In this document: positions 42,855 through 51,667 of the stretch, one piece after another
How positions within the stretch are numbered: position 1 is the first letter of the stretch
Layout of the letters: each line of letters opens with the position of its first letter
NCBI RefSeq assembly: GCF_002879865.1
Contig: NZ_PNXY01000016.1
Coordinates: forward strand, 1-64,000
Source: Paraburkholderia rhynchosiae
Lineage (GTDB): Bacteria; Pseudomonadota; Gammaproteobacteria; Burkholderiales; Burkholderiaceae
DNA: 64,000 nt
Direction: 5' to 3'
Program-made: the position numbers and the translations under genes
Notes under the pieces: generated by a model
Told to the model about the DNA's origin: nothing
Database searches by the model: none
Seen by the model: the letters and a program-made list of their open reading frames with translations, nothing else

Positions 42855-44783
42855 GTGAATGAAAGAGTCATACGTTGAAGGCCTAGCCAGCCACGGCGGC
42901 CCCGAGTCATGCGTTTGTACCCGTGAGGGTGCAGGCGAAGCGTTGACAGGGGTACGCACGGGCCGGGTATTGAGCCGCGAAATAAACTCCTCGTGGCATG
43001 AGCTACGAGATGATCGGGGTGCCGAGGCGCTGGGTCTACGCCGAGGGCCACACCGACGCTGCCGCATTGGCGAGGCAGTGCCGGACCCCGCGCGGTCAGA
43101 GACCCCGTGCACGTGCGGAAACACTTTGCTCGGGAACCGGGAGGTCCCGGGCCCTACTGTGCCGCGCTGGGAAGCGTCGGGCGCAGTGCGCATCGTGAAG
43201 CCTGAGGGCGCACGACGATGAGCTACGGGCGTGGGAAGTCGGACTGCTGCGTAGTACCTGAGAAGCTGCCGAACAAGACTGCGGGCGCAACTCCTGCGGT
43301 GGCGGAGGCGGTGGAGGGAAGGCGGCAGGCCAAGGGCAATGCAGTCGGTGCGCGCATGTCCCGCAGATTGGGGCGGGAATATGACATGGGAACCGCGCTC
43401 GACGGCATACGACAGACGGCCAAAGGCCGACCGGGTGCGAAGTTCACCACCCTGATGCATCACATCTACGCGGTCGACCGCCTGCGGGTAGCCTACTTTG
43501 CGCTGGAGCGCAAGGCGGCTGCCGGGGTGGACGGCCAGACGTGGCAGTCGTACGGACTGGACCTCGAAGCACGGCTTCTGGACCTGTCCGACCGGCTGAC
43601 CCGGGGGGCTTACCGGCCCCAGCCTGTCAGGCGCGTGTACATCGACAAGGCCGACGGCAGCAAGCGCCCGCTGGGCGTGCCGGCGCTGGAAGACAAACTC
43701 GTCCAGCTCGCCACGGTCGAAGTACTCAACGCGATCTACGAACAGGACTTCGTCGGGTTCAGTTACGGCTTCCGTCCCGGCAAGAGTGCGCACAACGCAC
43801 TCGACGCCGTGAGTGTAGGTATCGAGCGCAGAAAGGTGAGCTGGATACTCGATGCGGACATCAGCAAGTTCTACGACACAATCGAACACGACTGGCTGAT
43901 GAGATTCATCGAGCACCGGGTAGCGGACACGCGGGTGCTGCGGCTCATCAAGAAATGGCTGCACGCTGGCGTGCTGGAAGACGGCAGGTTGACGCAAAGT
44001 GAAGTTGGTACCGTTCAGGGCGGCAGCATCTCGCCGCTGTTGTCGAACATCTACCTGCACTACACGTTCGATCTGTGGGTGAAGCAGTGGCGTGCGCGGC
44101 ACGCCGAAGGCGACATGATCGTTGTGCGGTATGCCGATGATTGGGTCGCGGGGTTCCAGTACGTGCGGGATGCGGAGCGCTTCCAGCGCGAAGTGACTGA
44201 ACGACTGGCCCGCTTCGGCCTGAAGCTGCACGAGAGCAAGACGCGGCTGATCGAGTTCGGACGCTTTGCGCGCGAGAACTGTCGACGCCGCGGCGGCGGT
44301 AAGCCGCAGACCTTCGACTTCCTGGGCTTCACGCATTGCTGCGGGAAGACCCGTAAAGGAAAGTTTGCGGTATTGCGGCTGACCAGCGCCAAACGAATGC
44401 GAGCCAAGCTTCAGGCAGTCAAGGAACAACTGCGACGACGCATGCACCAGACTATTGCGGAGCAGGGGCGGTATCTGCGCGCCGTGGTGGCTGGGCATGT
44501 GCGGTACTTTGGCATGCCACGAAACGGATCGCGCCTCGGGTGCTTCCGGGTTGGTATTGCCCGCCTGTGGTACCGCACGTTGCGCCGCCGTAGTCAGAAG
44601 CATCGCCTGACGTGGCTGCGGATGACCCGGCTCGTAGCACTTTGGTTGCCCCTGGCTCATATATGTCATCCATATCCGAATCAACGTCTGATCGTTACGA
44701 CCCAAGGCAGGAGCCGTATGCGGTAATTCCGCACGTACGGATCTGTGGAGGGGGTGATGGGTGACTGTCATTCCTACTCCGAC
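42855..44783 (+). mobile_element. Group II intron 2
   Basis: This is a second, different intron. Domain V lies at 44711-44744 (GAGCCGTATGCGG with CCGCACGTACGG) and domain VI follows, with its branch A before CTCCGAC, so the 3' end is about 44783. The 5' end is placed at a GTGAATG (42855). Domain I sequence 42880-43215 is clearly similar to 51303-51610, a truncated relative. Confidence 0.75.
43218..44726 (+). CDS. ltrA: Group II intron reverse transcriptase/maturase 2
   Basis: This is a 502-residue intron-encoded protein. After about 75 residues come FTTLMHHIYAVDRLRVAYFA, AAAGVDGQTWQSY, RRVYIDKADGSKRPLGVPAL, VGFSYGFRPGKSAHNAL, DADISKFYDTIEHDWLM, VGTVQGGSISPLLSNIYLHY and the catalytic VVRYADDWVAGF. 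Domain X contains RYLRAVVAGHVRYFGMP and ends near the C-terminus. No HNH endonuclease motif is visible. The ATG at 43218 fits the usual start for this subfamily. It looks intact. Confidence 0.9.
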   Translation: MSYGRGKSDCCVVPEKLPNKTAGATPAVAEAVEGRRQAKGNAVGARMSRRLGREYDMGTALDGIRQTAKGRPGAKFTTLMHHIYAVDRLRVAYFALERKAAAGVDGQTWQSYGLDLEARLLDLSDRLTRGAYRPQPVRRVYIDKADGSKRPLGVPALEDKLVQLATVEVLNAIYEQDFVGFSYGFRPGKSAHNALDAVSVGIERRKVSWILDADISKFYDTIEHDWLMRFIEHRVADTRVLRLIKKWLHAGVLEDGRLTQSEVGTVQGGSISPLLSNIYLHYTFDLWVKQWRARHAEGDMIVVRYADDWVAGFQYVRDAERFQREVTERLARFGLKLHESKTRLIEFGRFARENCRRRGGGKPQTFDFLGFTHCCGKTRKGKFAVLRLTSAKRMRAKLQAVKEQLRRRMHQTIAEQGRYLRAVVAGHVRYFGMPRNGSRLGCFRVGIARLWYRTLRRRSQKHRLTWLRMTRLVALWLPLAHICHPYPNQRLIVTTQGRSRMR

Positions 44784-45359
44784 TGTGCAAGGCCAGCGTG
44801 GGGAGAGGTCCGCGACGGCCCAGGCTCTCAGATGCCGCCAGACAAGCTGCTCGAACTGGCCCCGGCGCAATCTTGTTGGAATCTTTTGCAAGCATGGGCT
44901 TCGGCTCATTCGCTGCGTCCAGAAAGTCTTCGCAGGCATGCGCGAAGTCGCTTCAACACGTCCCTTTGCATTTCATTAAACCGGTTGCACTTCACCTTTC
45001 AAACTGCCCAACCAAATGCGCTCGCCGCTTAGCTCTGAGTCTAAACGCGTGCGGTTCGTGGGGAAGTCGACCTCATTGTCTGAAGACCGACGTTAGCGAG
45101 CGGCACAATTCTTCGCAAGTGGGCCAGAGGTCCTGTCGTGCCGGGATTCCGAGGGTTTGCGACCCACATGGCCCGGAAGCTGCTCAGAGACTGCGTGGAT
45201 ACAGTCCGGTCGCTGCCGCAACCGCGGAGAAAGACCATATGCCCCAAGCACACGGAGACATGGTCGCGCTATGCAGCCCCGATTCGCAACCACGTTTCTA
45301 ACTTTTTCTCAACTGGAAGGTGCCAATGTCGATGATTTTTAGCCCAAATAGAGCGCGAA
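44784..45359. other. No gene recognised
   Basis: This is about 575 bases between intron 2 and the catabolic genes. No coding sequence, RNA or repeat is recognised. It should contain the promoter of the 45360 gene, and perhaps the other side of the element interrupted by intron 2. Confidence 0.5.
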
Positions 45360-46244
45360 ATGAGTGATTCACGCACGAACGTAGCCATCATTGGATCAGG
45401 AATGCTTGGTACCGATCTGATGTGCAAGGTCCTCGCGTCGGAAAGCTTGAGCCTTGCGTTTTTGGCCGGACGCGATCAGAAGAGCCGCGGGCTCGCCGTT
45501 GCGAAAGAGCGTGGCGTCGAGACGTCGGCGGATGGAATCAATTTCCTGAAAGCGCACCGCAATGCATATGACATCGTGTTCGATGCGACCTCAGCCTATG
45601 CGCACGTCGACCACAATGCCGTTTTTTCTGCTTGCGGGAAATTTGCCGTCGATCTGACGCCGGCTGGCATTGGTATGGTGTGTGTGCCATCGGTCAATCT
45701 CGCCGACGTCGCCGCGCAGCAAAACATCAGTCTGGTTACCTGCGGCGGACAGGCGAGTTTGCCGCTCGCGCATGCGTTCAGGCAGGCGACGCAGCAGATT
45801 GACTACCTCGAGGTCGTTTCGACAATAGCGGCCGCGAGCGCGGGCATGGCGACGCGGGAAAATATCAACAATTACCTTACTACTACCGAGCGGGCCCTGT
45901 CTCTCTTTTCGGGGGCGAACAAGGTGAAGGCGATCCTAAATATCAATCCTGCGGAACCGGGCGTAATGATGCAAACGACGATCTACGCTTACGCGAAATG
46001 TGGTGACTTTTCCGAAATCGAGGGCGCAATCAGTAGCGCCGTCGCTTCCGTACAGGAATACGTCCCCGGCTTTCAGATCGTGCTCGCGCCGATTCTGGAT
46101 GAAGGACGAATCACTGTCAGCGTGAAGGTGCAAGGCAGCGGACATCATCTACCGAGCTATGCGGGCAATCTCGACATCATCAATTGCGCGGCTGTCGCGG
46201 TAGCGGGGCACAAGGGCCGTGTGACGAGGAGCATGCAATCGTGA
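45360..46244 (+). CDS. mhpF: Acetaldehyde dehydrogenase (acetylating)
   Basis: This is a 294-residue cytosolic enzyme of the BphJ/DmpF/MhpF family: acetaldehyde + CoA + NAD+ to acetyl-CoA. It has the Rossmann start VAIIGSGMLGTDLM, the catalytic Cys in LVTCGGQASLPLAHA, a YLEVVSTIAAASAGMATREN region, and VMMQTTIYAYAKCGD. The length is near normal (about 300-315). It forms a channelling complex with the aldolase encoded next, whose GTG start overlaps this stop codon by 4 bases. This order is standard for meta-cleavage lower pathways. Confidence 0.92.
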   Translation: MSDSRTNVAIIGSGMLGTDLMCKVLASESLSLAFLAGRDQKSRGLAVAKERGVETSADGINFLKAHRNAYDIVFDATSAYAHVDHNAVFSACGKFAVDLTPAGIGMVCVPSVNLADVAAQQNISLVTCGGQASLPLAHAFRQATQQIDYLEVVSTIAAASAGMATRENINNYLTTTERALSLFSGANKVKAILNINPAEPGVMMQTTIYAYAKCGDFSEIEGAISSAVASVQEYVPGFQIVLAPILDEGRITVSVKVQGSGHHLPSYAGNLDIINCAAVAVAGHKGRVTRSMQS

Positions 46245-47266
46245 AAGGCTACATCACTCTGACCGACGCATCCCTGCGCGACGGAAATCACGCGGTGCGG
46301 CACCAGTTGACAATTGGGCAGATCGTCCGCTACGCGCAGGCCGCCGACGAGGCTGGGATCAATATCGTGGAGGTGGGCCACGGTAACGGACTGGGTGCCT
46401 CATCGGCTTTGCTGGGTAAAGCGGCGAGCACCGATGCGGACATGCTGGCGTCCGTGCGTGAAAAGCTCAGGCATACGAAGCTCGGAGTTCATTTCATTCC
46501 CGGGCTCGGCAAGATATCCGACATTGAGGTGGCGCTCGAAGCCGGCGTCGACGTGTTTCGGCTGGCATCCCATTGCACCGAGGCCAACATCACCCGGCGT
46601 TTCATCGAGTACGTGAGGCACGTCGGGAAAACCGCCTATGGCGTGCTGATGATGTCGCATATGGCCGATGCCAGAGAGATCCTGGATCAGTCCCGCTTGA
46701 TGCAATCGTACGGCGCGCATGCGATCGTCCTGATGGACAGCGCGGGCTTTTCGACCCCGGAACTCGTCAAGGAAAAGGTCGAGACCCTGATCGATGGTCT
46801 GTCAATACCAATCGGGTATCACGCTCACAACAACTTGGGGCTCGCGGTAGCGAACTCGATTGCCGCGGCGGAGAGCGGTGCCACGCTCCTCGACGCCTGC
46901 GTGTGCGGTTTCGGCGCCGGCGCCGGCAACACGCAGCTCGAAACGTTGGTTCCAGTTCTTGAGCGCCATCGGTACCAGTTAGGTACAGACTTCGCGCGCA
47001 TAGCCAGACTAGCGAAGTGCGCAGACGAGGTGCTGCCGATTCGGACCCCTCACATCCCCATCGCTAACATCATCACGGGCGTTTTTGGCCTCTTCTCGGG
47101 CTTCGTTCCGCACATCGAGCGCCTAGCGTCCGAGCTTAAGATCGATCCATTCGAGCTGTGTCAGGCCCTTGCCCAGCGAAAGCTGGTAGCGGGGCAAGAG
47201 GACGTGATCGTAGAAGAAGCGCACCGCCTCGCGGCAATGAGCGCACAGAGCGTCGCGGTGAGGTAG
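46241..47266 (+). CDS. mhpE: 4-hydroxy-2-oxovalerate aldolase
   Basis: This 341-residue DRE-TIM enzyme of the BphI/DmpG/MhpE type cleaves 4-hydroxy-2-oxovalerate to pyruvate and acetaldehyde. It has TDASLRDGNHAVRHQ (catalytic Arg and metal-binding Asp), EVGHGNGLGASS, AHAIVLMDSAGFSTPELV, and the metal ligands in IGYHAHNNLGLAVANSIAA. The GTG at 46241 overlaps the dehydrogenase stop (GTGA), so translation is coupled. The 2-oxopent-4-enoate hydratase normally encoded beside these two genes is not in this cluster. Confidence 0.93.
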   Translation: MKGYITLTDASLRDGNHAVRHQLTIGQIVRYAQAADEAGINIVEVGHGNGLGASSALLGKAASTDADMLASVREKLRHTKLGVHFIPGLGKISDIEVALEAGVDVFRLASHCTEANITRRFIEYVRHVGKTAYGVLMMSHMADAREILDQSRLMQSYGAHAIVLMDSAGFSTPELVKEKVETLIDGLSIPIGYHAHNNLGLAVANSIAAAESGATLLDACVCGFGAGAGNTQLETLVPVLERHRYQLGTDFARIARLAKCADEVLPIRTPHIPIANIITGVFGLFSGFVPHIERLASELKIDPFELCQALAQRKLVAGQEDVIVEEAHRLAAMSAQSVAVR

Positions 47267-47418
47267 TTCCGTCCGCGAAGATGGCACACTCCGACGTTTG
47301 CCGTCCTTGCCGAGAGTGGCGATTTGAACAACATGTATCTGGTTGCGTTGTATGCGCAGCGCCGGTGCAGCATCTGACAGATCTTATCGCGTCATGATTT
47401 CTTACAGGACAGAGAGCA

Positions 47419-48165
47419 ATGAGCAAGCTTGCACATAAAGCAGCAGTCGTAACGGGCGCATCGAAGGGTATCGGTGCTGCCGTTGCAAAGGCGCTGGCGG
47501 CCGAAGGCGCGGCCGTCGTCGTCAACTATTCAAGCAGTAAGAAGGGAGCGGATGCGGTTGTCGATGCAATTACAGATGCCGGAGGCAAAGCCGTCGCTAT
47601 CGGCGGCGATGTATCGAAACTGGCGGACGCACAAGCTATCGTCGATGGCGCGATCGAGCATTTCGGTCGCCTTGACATCGTCGTCAACAACGCAGGGATC
47701 TACGAACTAGCTTCCATAGAGGACGTGACGGAAGAGCATTTTCATGAGCAGTTCAATATCAATGTGCTTGGCACGCTGCTCGTCACACAAGCTGCGATCA
47801 AGCATCTGCTCGGCGGCGGCAGCATCATCAACCTTAGTTCCGTCGCAAGTCACGCGGCACTTCCGAGAACGGCAGTCTATGCGGGTACGAAAGGGGCCAT
47901 CGATGCCATTACGGGGGTGCTTTCGCGCGAACTCGGACCACGCCACATTCGCGTTAATTCGATCAACCCTAGCATAGTCCTGACAGAAGGTACGCACAGT
48001 GCGGGCATCGTCGGGTCCGATTTTGACGCTCTGGTGCTCAGACAGACGCCTCTGGGTCGTCTTGGGCAGCCCGATGATATTGCTGCTGTGGCGGTGTTTC
48101 TCGCGTCGGATGACGCGCGGTGGATTACGGGCGACAACCTGCTCGTTGGAGGTGGCTTCCGCTAG
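47419..48165 (+). CDS. Short-chain dehydrogenase/reductase (FabG-like)
   Basis: This 248-residue SDR has the NAD(P) motif TGASKGIGAAVAKAL, NNAGIYE, catalytic Ser in NLSSVASHA, YAGTKGAID (Tyr and Lys), and the closing WITGDNLLVGGGFR. NYSSSK after the second strand suggests NADP preference. It oxidises or reduces an alcohol/ketone pair and the substrate is unknown. It lies 152 bases downstream of the aldolase, with AGGACAGAG before the ATG. Confidence 0.88.
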   Translation: MSKLAHKAAVVTGASKGIGAAVAKALAAEGAAVVVNYSSSKKGADAVVDAITDAGGKAVAIGGDVSKLADAQAIVDGAIEHFGRLDIVVNNAGIYELASIEDVTEEHFHEQFNINVLGTLLVTQAAIKHLLGGGSIINLSSVASHAALPRTAVYAGTKGAIDAITGVLSRELGPRHIRVNSINPSIVLTEGTHSAGIVGSDFDALVLRQTPLGRLGQPDDIAAVAVFLASDDARWITGDNLLVGGGFR

Positions 48166-48461
48166 ATGAATTAGCCAGAGTTGCGATACAGGCTGGTTGA
48201 TATAAGCCATGCGCGCGGCGCATTGGCATTCCGTTTGCGCGAAGCGCTGGGGCAAGATTTCACGGCGAGGGCTGCGAGATGCTGCATTGTCGGCCAGCGT
48301 CCCGCATGGCGCGCTGACGCAGGAAGACAGGCTCGACCCGGCAACTTATCGCTGCAACGAATCGACGAGGCTCGATTTTCGCAACCACTGGCCGCATTAC
48401 CGCCGGCTATGGCACAGGGACTCTTCAAAGCGGTACTTCCACACGATAGAGGAAATGATTT
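48166..48461. other. No gene recognised
   Basis: This is about 300 bases between the SDR and the CMD-like gene. A plus-strand frame is open here, but I see no family resemblance or good ribosome site. GAGGAAATGATTT just before 48462 supplies the next ribosome site. Confidence 0.4.
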
Positions 48462-48845
48462 ATGGAACAGGAAAAAGATAGTTTTCTTAGCGCTGGTCAG
48501 CGGGAACTGAATGAAATCTATCATCCAGCGCACGCCGCTTCGCTAAGGACGCTGAAGGACTTTTGCCCGGACTACTTCTCGATTGTCGAGGAGTTCGGGC
48601 TGGGCAACTTGTGGCAACGGCCGAGCTTGACGGCACGCGAAAAGGAACTCGTCGTTTTTTCGACGTTGATTACTCAGGGCGATACCGAACTCCAATTGCG
48701 CCAGCATGTGCATACCGCATTGAAACGGGGCATGAAATTCGAAGAGATTCTCGAAAGCATCATCCTGCTCGCAGTCTACATCGGCGTGCCGCGCACGCTG
48801 AACGCAATTCAGGTCGTTCGATCCGAACTGGCGGAGGTCGCGTGA
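48462..48845 (+). CDS. Carboxymuconolactone-decarboxylase family protein
   Basis: This 127-residue all-helical protein of the CMD/AhpD-like family has EEFGLGNLWQRPSLTAREKE, LVVFSTLITQGDTELQLRQH, VHTALKRGMKFEEILESIIL and LAVYIGVPRTLNAIQVV. The CxxC of AhpD-type peroxidases is absent, which favours the decarboxylase-like or gamma-carboxymuconolactone-related branch. GAGGAAA precedes the ATG. Its stop overlaps the GTG start of the ThDP enzyme by 4 bases, so the two are co-translated and probably act in the same pathway. Confidence 0.85.
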   Translation: MEQEKDSFLSAGQRELNEIYHPAHAASLRTLKDFCPDYFSIVEEFGLGNLWQRPSLTAREKELVVFSTLITQGDTELQLRQHVHTALKRGMKFEEILESIILLAVYIGVPRTLNAIQVVRSELAEVA

Positions 48846-50641
48846 ACGTTGCTGACGCCATCGTTACCGCTTTGCGCGAGGAAGGCATCGGGCACCTCTT
48901 CTGCGTGCCGGGTGAAATGATCGACCCGCTGCTCAGAAGCCTGACGCGGCAGCACGAAGTGCAACCCATCGTTTGTGCGCATGAAGCCGGCGCAGCCTAT
49001 ATGGCCGATGGGTATGCACGTGCAGGAGGCCGCTTCGGCGTCTGCGCGACGACGAGCGGGCCAGGCTTCACGAATACGCTGACCGCCCTCGCAATGGCCC
49101 ACACGGATCGATCGCCGCTGCTGGCGATCTCGGGAGAAGTGAAGCAGGACCGTGCAGGACGGGGCGCTTACCAAGACTCCAGCGCTACCGGAATCCGGGG
49201 TGCCGATATGTCGGGTTCGGTCACCGCATTACAGCGGGACCTTACTTCGCCATCGCTTGCTTGGCATCACCTCGGTCATTTACTGCGTAGTATGCTGGAT
49301 CACGCGTCACGCGGCCCAGTACATCTATCAATTCCGTTCGACGTCCAAGAAGCCGGCATCACGGGCGAGTGGGCAAGACTTCCTTCGTCGCTGTATCAGC
49401 CTCGATTCGTGGACACCGGCAGTTGCGACGCGTTTTGGGAGCAGGTCGGAACCAAGGCCAAAGTTGCCGTGCTTGCCGGTTCCGGCTGCGTGCAGTCGGA
49501 CGCTACCGAAGCGCTGGTTCGTTTTGCGGAAAGCTTTGACATACCGGTGGCGACGACCTTGCCCGCAAAAGGTGTGTTCCCAGAGGACCATCGCCTTAGC
49601 CTCGGTGTGATGGGCTGGCCGGGCAACAGGCCGGCGATCGACGCGCTCACGTCCGGCAACCTCGATGTGCTTTTTGTGCTCGGGTCGCGACTGAACATGC
49701 TGGACACGCTGGTCTGGACGACTGGATTCAGGCCTCGGCATGCGCTGATCGCAAACGACATCAACGCAAGCGGTGTGTTTCAGGACTATCGTGTCGACCT
49801 ACCGATACTCGGCGACGTCCGCTGCTGCCTCGACGCGCTTAACTGCGCCGCGCCGTCGCTGTCCGCTAGCCTGCGAGCGAGCCGGGGAGCCCGGCTGGAC
49901 TGGCTCGTATCGCTGAAACCGAACGGCACGCTGACCGATCCAATCCGGCGTAGTGCATCTGAATCAAGGGGGCTGCACCCGGCCGAAGCAATCACGGTGC
50001 TACGTCGCGTGATGCCCCGCTCAACGATGCTGTTCATTGATAGCGGCGCGCATGCTTTTTTCGCGGGTCACTACTGGACCGCATACGAACCGCGTCGTTT
50101 CTTTACGTCGATCAAGTATATGGGATCGATGGGGTGGGCGATTCCCGCGGCGATCGGCGCGAAGCTGGCCCGTCCTGACGACCCGTGCGTGGTCGTGACC
50201 GGCGACGGCTGCATGCTGATGCACGGCATCGAAATGCAAACTGCTGCTCGCTACGGCGTTCCGCTGATCTGCGTGGTACTGAATAACTCGGCGTACGGCA
50301 ATCCGAAACTGCGCGCCGACCGGGTCAGCCCGGAGTTGGGGCGATTGCATGAGCTGCCGACGCACGACTGGGCGAAATTCGCCGCGTCGCTTGGAGCGCG
50401 CGGCGTGACCGTGTACAACGCATCGGACCTCGCGGATAGATTCGAGCAGGCGCTGCAGGCACGAACGGCCGTGGTGATCGATGTGCGTACCGCAAATGTC
50501 CCAACGCCAACCGAGGCGTTCGACCGGATGGCGGCGAGCGGGCAACTCCACGGATCACAGCTCGGCGCTGCACTTCGCGCGGACGAAGTGCCGGACGCCA
50601 GGCGCGCAGGGGCGTTCGACGTTCCCAAGGAGCAGTGCTGA
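48842..50641 (+). CDS. Thiamine-diphosphate-dependent enzyme (acetolactate-synthase-like)
   Basis: This 599-residue enzyme has the three domains of the family. The catalytic Glu lies in VCAHEAGAAYMADGYARAGG (about residue 45), the central domain has VAVLAGSGC and PVATTLPAKGVFPED, and the ThDP-binding domain has MGSMGWAIPAAIGAKLARP, VTGDGCMLMHGIEMQTAARY and LNNSAYG (GDG-NN motif, Mg ligand). It would decarboxylate a 2-oxoacid or make or cleave an acyloin. Family members include benzoylformate decarboxylase, acetolactate synthase and oxalyl-CoA decarboxylase. The GTG at 48842 overlaps the previous stop. Confidence 0.88.
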   Translation: MNVADAIVTALREEGIGHLFCVPGEMIDPLLRSLTRQHEVQPIVCAHEAGAAYMADGYARAGGRFGVCATTSGPGFTNTLTALAMAHTDRSPLLAISGEVKQDRAGRGAYQDSSATGIRGADMSGSVTALQRDLTSPSLAWHHLGHLLRSMLDHASRGPVHLSIPFDVQEAGITGEWARLPSSLYQPRFVDTGSCDAFWEQVGTKAKVAVLAGSGCVQSDATEALVRFAESFDIPVATTLPAKGVFPEDHRLSLGVMGWPGNRPAIDALTSGNLDVLFVLGSRLNMLDTLVWTTGFRPRHALIANDINASGVFQDYRVDLPILGDVRCCLDALNCAAPSLSASLRASRGARLDWLVSLKPNGTLTDPIRRSASESRGLHPAEAITVLRRVMPRSTMLFIDSGAHAFFAGHYWTAYEPRRFFTSIKYMGSMGWAIPAAIGAKLARPDDPCVVVTGDGCMLMHGIEMQTAARYGVPLICVVLNNSAYGNPKLRADRVSPELGRLHELPTHDWAKFAASLGARGVTVYNASDLADRFEQALQARTAVVIDVRTANVPTPTEAFDRMAASGQLHGSQLGAALRADEVPDARRAGAFDVPKEQC

Positions 50642-51284
50642 CATAGGCAGCTGTCGTCCGGATCCGTGCTTATGCGCGTTCTGGACCAAGAACTCGCGAC
50701 CTCGGGTGCGCGGTCACTGACTCTGCTTGTCGACAATATTGTTGCGACGCGGTCGAACGGGCATCCGAAAGCCCAATGGATTACGGCTGATGGAGTGGGG
50801 CGGCTTGCCGTTATGCTGGCTTCGCGAGAGGCCGCTCCGTTTGCCGAACAGGTCGTGCATGCAGGTCAGCTGCGCCGGGCGGGCTGAGTGAGGGAGACCT
50901 GGCTATTGGCTGGTGTCGAACGGAAGTCGAAGGTCGGAAGGTTTGCCCACTGTCGATCGGCCCTGCAACGTAGCGCCAGTGGGCTGCGGTTTTCGCCTGT
51001 TGCTACGGATTCCGGTAGTTTTGGATCTGGCGGCTGCAAGCCCCCGCATCGCGCCTCACGGTTCGCCAAGTCAGACGCAAAGTGGACCGCCATCCGGAAG
51101 CCCAATCTTCCCGGCTCCGACCGGGTGCTGATGGTTGATCAGAGGGTTGGCGCCGCGGCACCTGTGCCGAATCGCAGTTGAAGGGCGTCTTCGCGATTTA
51201 TGGATCAATCAATCACTCATCGTAAGCGTAGGCGTAGACCGAAGGAAATTGTCAGTGCGCCGGGAGACCGGCAAGGAGTAAAGA
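50642..51284. other. No clear gene
   Basis: A 73-codon frame at 50666-50887 (with GRLAVMLASREAAPFAEQVV near its end) vaguely resembles the tail of an SDR, but I cannot support it. A short frame MDQSITHRKRRRRPKEIVSA near 51200 may be the start of a transposase helper gene interrupted by the intron fragment. Otherwise nothing is recognised. Confidence 0.35.
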
Positions 51285-51610
51285 GTGGAAGTCTCTGACA
51301 ACGAAGGTCTAGCAAACCACGTTGTCCCCGAGTCATGCGCAGTCTGTCGCGAGACATGCGGCGAAGCGTTGACAGGGGTAAGTGCGGGCCAGCCATTGAG
51401 CCGCGATAGTTTAATTATCCCGAGCGCCGACGCTGTTGACATTGCGGAAGGCAACACGACGGGGAGCGCTAATGCGAGCACTCCGTCGGCTCGGCGTGGT
51501 CGAAGACCCTGGCACGCACGCTCGCTCCTCGTACAGGAACCGGGAGATCTCCAGTCTGGCCAGTTGCAGCATGGACCGGTCCGCATCGGGAAGGCGAGGA
51601 GCCGTAAGCT
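51285..51610 (+). mobile_element. Truncated group II intron (5' part)
   Basis: The sequence follows domain I of intron 2: for example CCCCGAGTCATGCG, GGCGAAGCGTTGACAGGGGT, a GCCGCGA segment, and GGAACCGGGAGAT all recur in the same order as at 42900-43170. There is no maturase gene, domain V or domain VI; an IS110 element follows directly. Confidence 0.75.
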
Positions 51611-51667
51611 TGTTTGGAATCAGCAAGAGGGGTGACACCTACCCCACCAATTCCCGGGAGAACGACA

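Noticed and set aside
42837..44939. 700-codon minus-strand frame across intron 2
   Set aside because: It is antisense to the maturase and structured intron RNA, with no recognisable domain.
48181..48510. 109-codon plus-strand frame between the SDR and CMD-like genes
   Set aside because: No ribosome site, no family resemblance, and it overlaps the supported CMD-like start in another frame.
50888..51181. 97-codon plus-strand frame
   Set aside because: No recognisable domain and composition compatible with chance; the opposite strand is also open.
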